A stretch of 10,127 nucleotides of DNA, taken from positions 41,916-52,042 of the forward strand of contig CAUDNR010003190.1 in NCBI GenBank assembly GCA_958430865.1, read 5' to 3'. This document shows positions 1 through 7,982 of the stretch, one piece after another; the stretch's first letter is position 1; each line of letters opens with the position of its first letter. Origin of the DNA: Entrophospora sp. SA101. Taxonomy: Eukaryota; Glomeromycota; Glomeromycetes; Entrophosporales; Entrophosporaceae. The translations under genes and the position numbers were made by a program. Below the pieces are notes generated by a model. The model saw nothing but the letters and a program-made list of their open reading frames with translations, did no database searches and was not told where the DNA came from.

Positions 1-161
1 TATTTTCCAAGAGCTATTTATTTTATTGGTGCGCCTTATTAATTAGTGTAACATTTATTAAATTATACTGGTTTATTTCTTGTTGAGTTATTCCGTGATA
101 ATCGCTTCCAAATACTGTTAATAAGATAATTGATGATAATAATTTAGGTTCAACTATATTT

Positions 162-3100
162 ATGTCCACTGAGAATTATTTGAAATTGTTACTAACATTT
201 CCTTGTAAGCAATGTGGAGAATCCAAGGTAAGCTGCAAAAGATGGGAAGTCAAGGCCTGGGGTCTTTATTTGAATGTTGCAATTTATTGTAGAATATGTA
301 AGTATTCAACTGAGTTTACCAACGAACCAGATTGCATGAGTTACTCTAAAACTTTAGCTGCAACAGGATTAATAGCTGGATTAAATAGAAGAGAGTTGGA
401 AACTGGATTGGCATTTATGGGAATTGCTTCTCAATCTTGCTCAAAGTCATATTTTCAGTACCAAGGGGATTATTATGATCCAATTAAAAATATGGCAAGA
501 GAAGTAATATCATCAGCTTTGAACAAAGTAATTGAAAAATCAAAAGAAGAGGGGAAAAAAAACATACCTTGTTCATTTGATGTTTCCTGGTCCCATGTTC
601 GAAATGCACCACAAGCCAGTGGAGAGCTTATTTATGATGGTTATATTGAAACTTCATGTTATAAGCCAGTAATTGCATTTTCAATTTGTGAAAAATCTCG
701 CACAATAACAAAGGAAGGAAAAAATATAACAACCCATGAAGGTAATTTTGATCAATCATCACGCCAAATGGAACATCAAATTTTGATAGATATTTTAGAA
801 GAAATCACTCCAATTTTCAGAGAAAATAATCTTCTGCTTGATATTGCCATTGATGGTGATTTAGATAGCAATAAAACCTTATCAAAATATAATATTGTAA
901 ACCAAATTTTTACTGACTTAAAGCATAAGACAAAAACAATTAGAAATAAGATAAATAATGGTAAGTATAAAAAATGGGAAAATTTTGAAAAATGCATTCT
1001 TGATTATTATACTGCATGTGTATATACAGCAAGTAATCGAAAAGATAATTATGATGAAAAATCTATTGAAGAGAAGAAAACATTACCTTTACCTCCTGAT
1101 GATGATAATTTACATTATATGCAAACTGAAATTTTGTTTGAACATTTGTGTGACAAGCATGATAATTGTTGGGAAGAAGTTTGTTGGAAAAGCAAAAATC
1201 CAGAAATAGAATTGCAAGGTGAAAACTTAATTCATTATTCTGAAATAGAAAGAGGAATTTTCAAAAAAATGATCCAAGACATTATCAAAAAACCAAAGGG
1301 TCAATCACTTATCACCAAAACACGTACTTGCCATAATGAAGCTATGAATCGTACCAAGTTATGTTTTCTTGATAAAAAAATTGATTATCCAAAATCATTT
1401 GTTGCAAGGCATTCCATGGCCCTTTTACATAATAACCTTGGTGAACTTGAGACTTGGACTCAAATGCGCAATTCATTAGGTGAAATTGGGTCTTTTTCTA
1501 TACAAGATTTAAAAAATATAGAAAAAATATGTGAACAACGTGATGTTAAAAGAGAAGAAAATGTAAATAATATAAATGAAAGAAATTCAAAAAAACATGA
1601 TCAATTGGATCAGTTGAAATATGATATGACTGGATTCAACTTTAATCAAGATTTAATTCCATATGGACTTAAAGTACAAGAAAAATTAAACAACAATGAG
1701 TTTCTCCCTTCATTTCATGAATACATTTATAACTTTAAATCTCTGATCAAATGCCAAAATTGTCTTTCTTTTCCTAAATATAGTGCAAATGGCTTATGTA
1801 AAGTTTGTTATTTCTATTTCTCACAACAACAATATGATAGAATTTTAAATAAAAATTTCATCATTACCGAATTTCCTACAAAATCAACAATTCCTCCATC
1901 TCATTTAGCTCTCCAAATAATTTATAAGTATCAAAACTTTCGTTGGGGTCAACTAGAAGCTATAGAAAGTTTTGTTAACAATAAAGATACTTTAGTATTA
2001 CTACCAACTGGAAGTGGAAAAACATTATGTTACTCAATTGGATCTTTACTTACAAATGGTATTACAATAATACTTAGTCCTTTAAAGGCTTTGATTGAAG
2101 ATCAAGTGATTGAGTTAGTTTGTTCTGGAATTCCATCTGCAGGTCTATATGCAGCTTCAGATAAACCCCCATCATATCAAGAGCAAGTATTTAGTGAAAT
2201 TGCATCAAAATTGGTGCAAATCATTTACTTGACTCCAGAAAAATTTGTAGCAAATAAAAGCTTTCAAAACATGTTAAAAAGGATATCAGTGACTTCAAGA
2301 GTTCAATTTGTCATTGATGAATCTCATTGTGTATTGGAGCACCAATATTTTCGTAATGCTTGGAATGGTATTGCAGAGATACTCAAAAAAGATTTTCCTA
2401 ATTCTTCAATAATGATGGTTAGTGCAACAATCTCAGAAAAAGATGCTCATATATTGTGTGAAAAAATGAAAATAGAATGGAATAATCTTACAGTGATCAG
2501 ATCATTATCATTTTCCCATCCTCACATTTTTTTGGAAGTGAAAGAAAAAAAGAAATCAAGAAATGAAGATAGTTATAACCAGGTTGTTGAGGAAATAAAT
2601 AATAATCCTGTTGGGAGATGCATGATATATTGTGCATCTCCTAAAATTTGTGAAGACCTAAAAAATTATTTAACTCTTAAAATCACAAATTTTAGTATTG
2701 ATTTTTATCATGGTAAATTATCAGGAGAAGAAAAACATAATAAATTGATGAAATGGAAAACTGGAATTACAAAAATAATTGTTGCAACCAATGCATTTGG
2801 TATGGGTATAAATACTTTGGATGTATACCTTATTATCCATTTCAATTTTCCTTTAAGCATTGGTCAGTATATCCAAGAAAGTGGAAGAGCTGGAAGGGAT
2901 GGTTCACTGTCAAAAAGTATTATTTTATTTTCAAGAAGTGAATTTAAATTACTTTATGGGATCATTTGTGAATCAAGAGATGCTGGAGAAGATGAAAATA
3001 CTGAAAGGAAAGTTCACCTTGAACAAAGCCTTCAAAATCTTCGTGAAGTAATGTTTTTTTGTGAAGAAAAATATAAATGTATGCAGCAAACATTACTTGC

Positions 3101-3557
3101 ATATTATGCATGGTCCACAGATACAACATCTTCTCCCTGTGGTAATTGTGGTAATTGTCAACGTAAATTTATTGATAATCCTAATTTGAGTAATGTAACT
3201 ACAGATGCAATTAGAATGATTAATATTGTAAGAAAGATAATCGAAGAACTTGAAGGAGATAATATAATTGTTCGTGATGATATAATTGGAATTTTTCTAC
3301 AATTGAAAAATAAAAAACTAATTGATAAAAAATTGAATTCAGTTTCAATTTATGATGAAAATTTTAATAGAACAATTAGAAATTCAAGACAAGCAAATCA
3401 CTTACTTGATGAATTAATAAGTAAAAAAATAATAATAGAAATAGTTACATTGCAAAAATCTGGTGCTGGATTTTGGATAACAAATTCTAAAATAATAGAT
3501 GTTGCTGAAGGCGCTGAAGAATTAGTCTATTCTTATTCCTGGGATTATTATTTGTAA
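162..3557 (+). CDS. Mutator/Academ-like DDE transposase fused to RecQ-type DNA helicase
   Basis: Single uninterrupted ORF of 1131 residues; the ATG at 162 is the first Met after an in-frame stop. Residues 15-46 carry a Cys cluster (CKQC, CRIC), probably zinc-binding. Residues 136-430 look like an RNase H-fold transposase: SFDVSW (D140), AIDGDLDS (D231 or D233), a Cys/His knuckle at 330-341, and HNEAMN (E393) as the likely third acid, followed by PKSFVARH and N-x-LG as in Mutator-like domains. Residues 531-549 form a second zinc ribbon (CQNC, CKVC). From about 585 the protein is a RecQ helicase: FRWGQ, GSGKT (617-621), DESH (719-722), SAT (754-756), motif V ATNAFGMGIN and motif VI QESGRAGRDG (905-914), then RecQ-type zinc cysteines (967/973, 993, 996, 999) and a probable RQC winged helix to the C-terminus. 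The expected role is DNA transposition in the nucleus with 3'-5' unwinding. Helicase assignment is firm; transposase assignment rests on motif spacing. It is intact, intronless and convergent with the kinase gene. Confidence 0.9.
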   Translation: MSTENYLKLLLTFPCKQCGESKVSCKRWEVKAWGLYLNVAIYCRICKYSTEFTNEPDCMSYSKTLAATGLIAGLNRRELETGLAFMGIASQSCSKSYFQYQGDYYDPIKNMAREVISSALNKVIEKSKEEGKKNIPCSFDVSWSHVRNAPQASGELIYDGYIETSCYKPVIAFSICEKSRTITKEGKNITTHEGNFDQSSRQMEHQILIDILEEITPIFRENNLLLDIAIDGDLDSNKTLSKYNIVNQIFTDLKHKTKTIRNKINNGKYKKWENFEKCILDYYTACVYTASNRKDNYDEKSIEEKKTLPLPPDDDNLHYMQTEILFEHLCDKHDNCWEEVCWKSKNPEIELQGENLIHYSEIERGIFKKMIQDIIKKPKGQSLITKTRTCHNEAMNRTKLCFLDKKIDYPKSFVARHSMALLHNNLGELETWTQMRNSLGEIGSFSIQDLKNIEKICEQRDVKREENVNNINERNSKKHDQLDQLKYDMTGFNFNQDLIPYGLKVQEKLNNNEFLPSFHEYIYNFKSLIKCQNCLSFPKYSANGLCKVCYFYFSQQQYDRILNKNFIITEFPTKSTIPPSHLALQIIYKYQNFRWGQLEAIESFVNNKDTLVLLPTGSGKTLCYSIGSLLTNGITIILSPLKALIEDQVIELVCSGIPSAGLYAASDKPPSYQEQVFSEIASKLVQIIYLTPEKFVANKSFQNMLKRISVTSRVQFVIDESHCVLEHQYFRNAWNGIAEILKKDFPNSSIMMVSATISEKDAHILCEKMKIEWNNLTVIRSLSFSHPHIFLEVKEKKKSRNEDSYNQVVEEINNNPVGRCMIYCASPKICEDLKNYLTLKITNFSIDFYHGKLSGEEKHNKLMKWKTGITKIIVATNAFGMGINTLDVYLIIHFNFPLSIGQYIQESGRAGRDGSLSKSIILFSRSEFKLLYGIICESRDAGEDENTERKVHLEQSLQNLREVMFFCEEKYKCMQQTLLAYYAWSTDTTSSPCGNCGNCQRKFIDNPNLSNVTTDAIRMINIVRKIIEELEGDNIIVRDDIIGIFLQLKNKKLIDKKLNSVSIYDENFNRTIRNSRQANHLLDELISKKIIIEIVTLQKSGAGFWITNSKIIDVAEGAEELVYSYSWDYYL

Positions 3558-4137
3558 AATGCTGGTCATTTAGATAAAATTATAATTACATATACACACA
3601 TTTGTTTTTTTTTTATAAAAGCTTATAATTTTATTAAATAAAATAATTCGCAATATGAGGCTATTCCTCAAAAAAAAAAACTCAATTAACAATTTTAACT
3701 GCATTTATTAAAAATAAATTCTTTAGAGGATATTTGTATTGTTTTTCAGATACATGTTATATTTTTTTTTTACACGCTATATATATATATTAAATATTAT
3801 TTATTTGGATATTTTTATGTAGATCAATTTTGTTATTAGAAAAAAAATTTTGAGCCATCGTTTACTATCAAATTGGTCACATGATTCCCCCTACCCTTAA
3901 GCCATGCTTTTTAAATAATTGGTATTAGCTGAGATGATACCTCACAACATCACCATTTAACAAGAATTAGAAAATTGTAAAAATTTTATTGCTTCAAAAT
4001 TTAGAAATGAAATAAAAATAAAAAAAAGATAATGAATAAATTTATAGTGGAGATTAAATTAGTCATTTATCAATTCTTTCATTTACAATTATTATAGAAA
4101 TTAATCAATTAATATTGTTAATAATAATTAATGGATA
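3558..4137. other. AT-rich intergenic region between convergent genes
   Basis: No coding region is seen. It holds the 3' flanks of the transposase-helicase and kinase genes, an (AT)n run around 3778-3790, a 17-nt word TTATGTAGATCAATTTT at 3815-3831 that recurs at 8206-8222, and a small hairpin GGTAT/ATACC near 3920-3942. If the helicase gene lies in a transposon its right end should be here, but no inverted match to bases 1-161 was found. Confidence 0.6.
3637..3642 (+). terminator. Possible polyadenylation signal AATAAA
   Basis: AATAAA lies about 80 nt after the stop codon of the transposase-helicase ORF, a plausible distance for a fungal 3' UTR. In DNA this AT-rich the hexamer occurs often by chance, so support is weak. 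Confidence 0.25.
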
Positions 4138-5644
4138 TTAATACAATGAAATTTCATTCATCTTTGTTAGAAAAGGGCTAAAATCAAGATTATTCAACGA
4201 ACTATCATTACTTGTACAAAGTTTTAAGCTTTTAGATTTAGCAATCTCTTCATCTAATATTCTACTTTTATGATATGCATCCGGATGTGATTTGTGTACT
4301 TGTTGCAAACCACTGATATTATTATTATTATTAATAATTTCTTTGCATTTACTTATAGCAAATTTATAAAGCTCTAGAATAGCTGGTCTTTTAAGCGGAT
4401 CCACATCCCAACACCTCTCCATCATTTGTGCATAATCATCAGGCATTACAGGTAGTATTGGTGGCCGTAAATCTTTTCCACATATATCAAAAATTAAACG
4501 ATGATTGTGAGCTCTGTTATCAAATGGTGGATGTCCTGCAAATATTTCCCACATTAACATCCCAACACTATAGATATCAGTTTCTTTGGTGTACTTTGTA
4601 TTAATTTTGCCACTAAGTAATTCGGGTGCAACATATGATACAATTCCATAAATTTTTTTTGATAATTTTTCATCAACTGGTCCACATAATCCAAAATCTG
4701 TGATATAACAGCAGCCTCCTTCCACAAGTATATTACCACTATGTAAATCACAATGGATTAAGTTTTTTCTATGTATCCAATATAATGCACCACACAAATA
4801 TGTAAATATTACAATTCTGTCTTTTAATGTCAAATTTGAATGATTTTTTTGCAAATAATTCCTTAAACTTCCATCTGAAGCATAAGCCAAAACCATCACA
4901 TAATTTCCATTATCTGGGAATTTAGTTATACCAAAGCAAGTAGCCATCAGTGTTGCTTTAATTTTACAATAGTTTACTGCCTGGAATAAATATAAAACAG
5001 GTTATTATTATATAATACAGTATTGTTTTAAATGACAACTACCAACCTCATCAAAAAAGGCTTCTCCTGGATTACTTGAATCATTTAAATTTTTTAATAT
5101 TACTAGTTGCCCTCCATAATAATTAAATTCCTTTTTATTTTCATCATAATCAACAATAGCTCCTCTTGTCCATGTAGCAGTATAAATTGAACTAAATCCA
5201 CCTTCAGTCAATTTTGTTATTTTTTTAAATTGCTCAAAAGGTATCCATTCTAAAATATAGTCTGGCAGAGATGATTCAATTTGACATTGTTGAATAAAAT
5301 TATCAATTATGTTATTTCCAGACGTCCAAGTAGTGAAAAGTCTCTGTAAATGTAAACTAATACAACTTTCACAGAACCAATCAGAGTATTTTGCCAATTT
5401 ACACTTGTTACATTCTTTTTGGCTTTCCAAATTTATTTATTGCATTTCTTAATTCAATCTCATAAATTAATCTTCCTTTACAACATTCTTTTTCATCCTC
5501 AGAAAGCTTCTTGTTATTTTGGACTAATGAAAAAAAATAATCCTTTCTATTTTCTTCATCGGAATTAACCAGTGCATAATTACGCATTTCACCAATAATT
5601 TTAAGTACATCTCTTTCTGGTGATAATAAATTATTATATGTCAT
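4138..5644 (-). CDS. TKL-type protein kinase, two exons, one-base frameshift in exon 1
   Basis: Read from ATG at 5644. Exon 1 runs 5644-5047, a 66-nt GT-AG intron spans 5046-4981, and exon 2 runs 4980-4138; about 479 residues once one extra A is discounted at 5416-5420. A helical N-terminus leads to a possible zinc knuckle C-x2-C-x9-C-x2-C (residues 78-94), then WTSGNN and EWIPF as in Rhizophagus TKL kinases. Kinase motifs: degenerate glycine loop EGGFSSIY (147-154), VILK lysine (184), HCDLHSGN catalytic loop (Asp 277, Asn 282), DFG (294-296), APE (317-319), DIYSVGMLMWE and a conserved Arg (397). The C-terminal tail with HPDAYHKSRILDEE matches the family's tail. All residues needed for catalysis are present, so it would be an active cytosolic Ser/Thr/Tyr-type kinase if the frame is truly open. 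The shift may be a sequencing error or early decay. Substrate unknown. Confidence 0.9.
4981..5046 (-). other. 66-nt spliceosomal intron in the kinase gene
   Basis: On the minus strand the donor is GAG|GTTGGT at 5046 and the acceptor is TTCCAG| ending at 4981, phase 0. Splicing joins FFDE to AVNYCKIKATL and continues into CFGITKFP, which is colinear with kinase family members across the alpha-C helix and beta-4. Without splicing the frame meets a stop at 5008-5010. Size and AT-richness are typical for short fungal introns. Confidence 0.85.
5416..5420 (-). other. Frameshift site: A5 homopolymer in kinase exon 1
   Basis: On the minus strand the text CCAAAAAGAATG ends the first frame at KPKRM-stop, while the next frame gives KECNKC. 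Dropping one A restores continuous KPK-ECNKC reading into the Cys knuckle. I tested a GTAAAG donor about 60 nt upstream as an intron alternative: its acceptors are poor and do not restore the required frame. The downstream frame opens with TTG, not ATG. Confidence 0.8.
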
Positions 5645-6017
5645 TATGTAAAACTATAAAATATAGAGATTGACTTTGTGATTTAATAGTAATAGAATGG
5701 AAAAAACGAGGCATTATTTAACATAGTTGTATACGTATTTTTTTGGAAATTTATTACTATTATTGAAAATTCAATGTCCGCAATGTCCAAGGTGTAACGT
5801 TATATTTTGAATTTCAAATAAATTTGTACTAGTTACACAACGAATTTCATTCTTGTTTTTTACTTTACTAATGCTCTATATAGTGCTTTCAATTTCTGGT
5901 CCGTTTAATAAAATCATTAAATGATCATTTAATGGTATCTACATTCATTTGATTTTTCAAATTATTTTTAATTAAATATTCTTTCTACATGAGCATTAGA
6001 AAGGGTATAAAAAGTAA
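5645..6017. other. Upstream region of the kinase gene; no gene seen
   Basis: This AT-rich stretch holds the kinase 5' flank. A TATA-like TATAAAATATA on the plus strand at about 5655-5665 sits very close to the kinase ATG, too near to be a confident TATA box. Other structure: direct repeat CAATGTCC at 5772-5779 and 5781-5788, and a perfect 20-bp palindrome at 5915-5934. No ORF with coding character was found. Confidence 0.5.
5915..5934. repeat. Perfect 20-bp palindrome
   Basis: CATTAAATGATCATTTAATG is identical to its own reverse complement, with no spacer. It lies about 270 bp upstream of the kinase start. It could be a dimeric factor site, a cruciform, or chance in AT-rich DNA. Confidence 0.7.
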
Positions 6018-6303
6018 CTAATAATATTTTTGATTATTAAAAAGAAAATCCTTATCAGTATCTAAAATGTGTTTCCACAACTGAATGAAATTAATTTCTC
6101 TATTATTATTTTTACTGAATTCCATTTTGTTTAAGTTTTTCATTGTCAATGATTCACTAAATTCATTTCCATTTACAAATTGTTTCTCCATAGAAATTAC
6201 CTGAAAATTCAATTTCTTGATTTTCACATGAAAGTAATTCTTTATCATCATCATCTGGAAGTTCTTTTGGATTAAAAATACTAATTTTACATATCACGGA
6301 AAA
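6018..6303 (-). pseudogene. Coding-like relic of unknown protein, one-base frameshift
   Basis: Minus-strand reading from 6303 opens without a Met and gives an acidic stretch NPKELPDDDDKELLSCENQE. It switches frame at the TTTT run (plus-strand AAAA at 6204-6207) and continues as QVISMEKQFVNGNEF and then REINFIQLWKHILDTDK to a TAG at 6018-6020. Dropping one T gives about 94 continuous codons with mixed, protein-like composition. A possible splice acceptor TTAG ends at 6281, so this may be the last exon of a larger gene whose upstream part I cannot recognise. I know no family for it. The nominal ATG at 6254 starts in the wrong frame for the acidic part. Confidence 0.35.
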
Positions 6304-7006
6304 TTAATACAGTAAATAAAAGTTGCACGAAAATAAAATCGGGAAACTGATCAAGAATTTAAACCAGTCCAATTTCATATTGTTATTTAATCACCAATAA
6401 AATAATTGACTCACGAAAACTATCTCTGACAACCGAAAAACAAGTATTCTAATGTAACATACCTTTAATTCTCAGATTAAATTCAAACAAAAGAATTTAA
6501 ATTATTGGATCACTTTAGAAATAACTTGAAAATAATTATACACAGAAAGTTCAAGTAATACATTTAATTAGGATAAATTAAGAATAATAAATAATATTGT
6601 CCTTATCTTTGTCCTTGTTGTTAACTTGAATATTGTATTTTCGTAATGATAATAAATCTATCACTAACAATGAATCCATACCAAATTCCATGCATAATCA
6701 TTTTTTCTCTTATTTTATATTTGTCCATTTTTTTATTTCTTTTCTTTTCTTTGTGAGGTGATATTTAATGAATTTATTTAGTAGTTTTGGGAACGCACCT
6801 GACTTGAGTATGGAATAACAGCTAAGGAAGGCACCCACTAAGAAACGTGATCAGTAATGTAAAATCTAAAAAAGATATTGTTTAGTACAAGAAATTGTTT
6901 AATGATAGTGAAAGATAGTTTTGAGAGTAAAAACATTCCAGAAATTGTTGTTATGATTTAATGATACTAATAGAGAATTATTAATTTTTTTAAACGAAGA
7001 AAGCAA
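6304..7006. other. AT-rich stretch without recognisable gene
   Basis: No convincing coding region. A less AT-rich patch at about 6789-6857 (GGAACGCACCTGACTTGAG and following) stands out from its surroundings and may be a fragment of a dispersed repeat. A 28-residue T-rich hydrophobic ORF at 6670-6756 is judged fortuitous. Confidence 0.5.
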
Positions 7007-7087
7007 TTTTTTGCTTACAGTGAACTAAAAAAATTTTTCTCAAATAATTATTTTTTTAAAAGAAAACAATTTTTTGCTTCCAGTGAA
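7007..7087 (+). repeat. Tandem pair of a degenerate repeat unit, about 63-nt period
   Basis: The motif TTTTTTGCTTMCAGTGAA occurs at 7007-7024 and 7070-7087, 63 nt apart, each preceded by ATTTTTTTAAAxGAA-like sequence. Related copies occur at 7520-7536, 7621-7637 and 7665-7682. The repeat family and function are unknown. Confidence 0.6.
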
Positions 7088-7195
7088 AAGTGATTGATTT
7101 TTGCAATAATTAATAATTAATAGATTTTCCTCAAATAATAATGTATAATTAAAAAATGTAGTTAATTTTAATTTTTTGAAAAATTGGCTGAAAGA

Positions 7196-7321
7196 TTATA
7201 AAAAAAACTCTTCTAACTCTTCACCTTTTCCTTTTGCTTCACCTGATACAATTTTATATTTTTCAGTAAATTTTTCTTTATAGTTATTAGCAATAATAAT
7301 ACCAGTTAACTGACTAGGCAT
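7196..7321 (-). CDS. Small hypothetical ORF, 41 residues
   Basis: ATG at 7321 to TAA at 7198-7196. The product begins MPSQLTGIIIANNYKEKF and ends in a Lys/Glu-rich segment GEAKGKGEELEEFF. Its mixed hydrophobic start and amphipathic helical end look more coding-like than most AT-rich spurious ORFs. There is no recognisable domain, and the upstream 120 nt are A/T runs. It may be a true small protein, a truncated exon of a larger decayed gene, or chance. I do not recognise it. Confidence 0.3.
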   Translation of the reverse strand: MPSQLTGIIIANNYKEKFTEKYKIVSGEAKGKGEELEEFFL

Positions 7322-7493
7322 TTTTATTTTTTATTTTTTAAAAAAAAAAAATATTTTATTATTGTTTTATTTTACCTAACTTATGAGCTTGCGTATTTTT
7401 TAAAAAATAGAAACCAGTGTAAGCCATTTGTTAATGTAAATAAAGAATAAATTAAGAAAATAAATTTAATTCTTTTTATTAGTAATAAATATC

Positions 7494-7599
7494 TTTCCCA
7501 CTTGCGTAACGAAAAAAAATTTATTTGCCTTAGTGCTGTTGTACGTGAAAATGAAAATATGTGAAATTCGAAGAATTGTTAATTTCCCGCTTGCGTAAC
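7494..7599 (+). repeat. Direct repeat TTTCCCRCTTGCGTAAC, two copies
   Basis: TTTCCCACTTGCGTAAC at 7494-7510 and TTTCCCGCTTGCGTAAC at 7583-7599 differ at one base and lie 89 nt apart. A shortened copy GCTTGCGTA occurs at 7387-7395. The two full copies are followed, 9-21 nt later, by a TTTGCCTTMAG-type motif, so the repeat unit seems to combine both. Confidence 0.65.
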
Positions 7600-7682
7600 A
7601 ATAATTTTTTTAAACAAAAATTTTTGCCTTCAGCGAATGAAAAAAAAAACAACTGATTTTTTGTTTTTTACCTTCAGAGAAA
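7520..7682 (+). repeat. Further copies of the TTTTTGCCTTCAGYGAA motif
   Basis: Three diverged copies: about 7520-7536 (TTTGCCTTAGTG), 7621-7637 (TTTTTGCCTTCAGCGAA) and 7665-7682 (TTTTTTACCTTCAGAGAA). Downstream of the last copy, 7687-7760 (GATTGATTTTTTGCAA, then TCAGATAATAACGTATA) is a diverged copy of 7090-7155, so a larger unit has been duplicated about 600 bp apart. Confidence 0.55.
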
Positions 7683-7964
7683 TGAAAAACAGATTGATTT
7701 TTTGCAACCTGCATGCTATAATTAAAATATTTCTCAGATAATAACGTATAGTTAAAAAAAATATTGGCAGGAGAATTTTTATAGTTGATTAATTTTTTAC
7801 ATAAAGTGAAAATAAATAAATAAAGTGAACCTTTACATATTTGATCTACAAATACATTTTTCTACAACAAAACGATTACTTTTTGTTTTCAATTCAACAC
7901 CCAAATTTTACAAAAAATTCCTTCCCAAAAAAATATTTTAGTTCTAAACAGAATTCATTAATTC

Positions 7965-7982
7965 GAATTCAAATTTGAATTC
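7965..7982. repeat. Perfect 18-bp palindrome
   Basis: GAATTCAAATTTGAATTC is its own reverse complement. A second palindrome, AATTCGAATT, overlaps its left end at 7960-7969. It lies in non-genic AT-rich sequence; no function can be assigned. Confidence 0.7.

Noticed and set aside
776..1209. Short ORFs on both strands inside the transposase region
   Set aside because: They are out-of-frame shadows of the long intact ORF, with Phe/Ile/Lys-rich composition from AT-rich sequence.
3920..3955. tRNA- or snoRNA-like patch GGTATTAGCTGAGATGATACC
   Set aside because: It has a small hairpin and A-box-like letters, but no B box, no acceptor pairing and no correct C/D box order.
5408..5530. Intron instead of frameshift in kinase exon 1
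   Set aside because: The only GTAAAG donor has poor acceptors and gives the wrong phase, while colinearity with the family needs no removed sequence.
6670..6756. 28-residue hydrophobic ORF on the plus strand
   Set aside because: T-rich low-complexity sequence explains the hydrophobicity; no other coding evidence.
7501..7700. CRISPR-like spaced repeats
   Set aside because: The repeats are degenerate, irregularly spaced and in eukaryotic AT-rich DNA; no array structure or cas gene.
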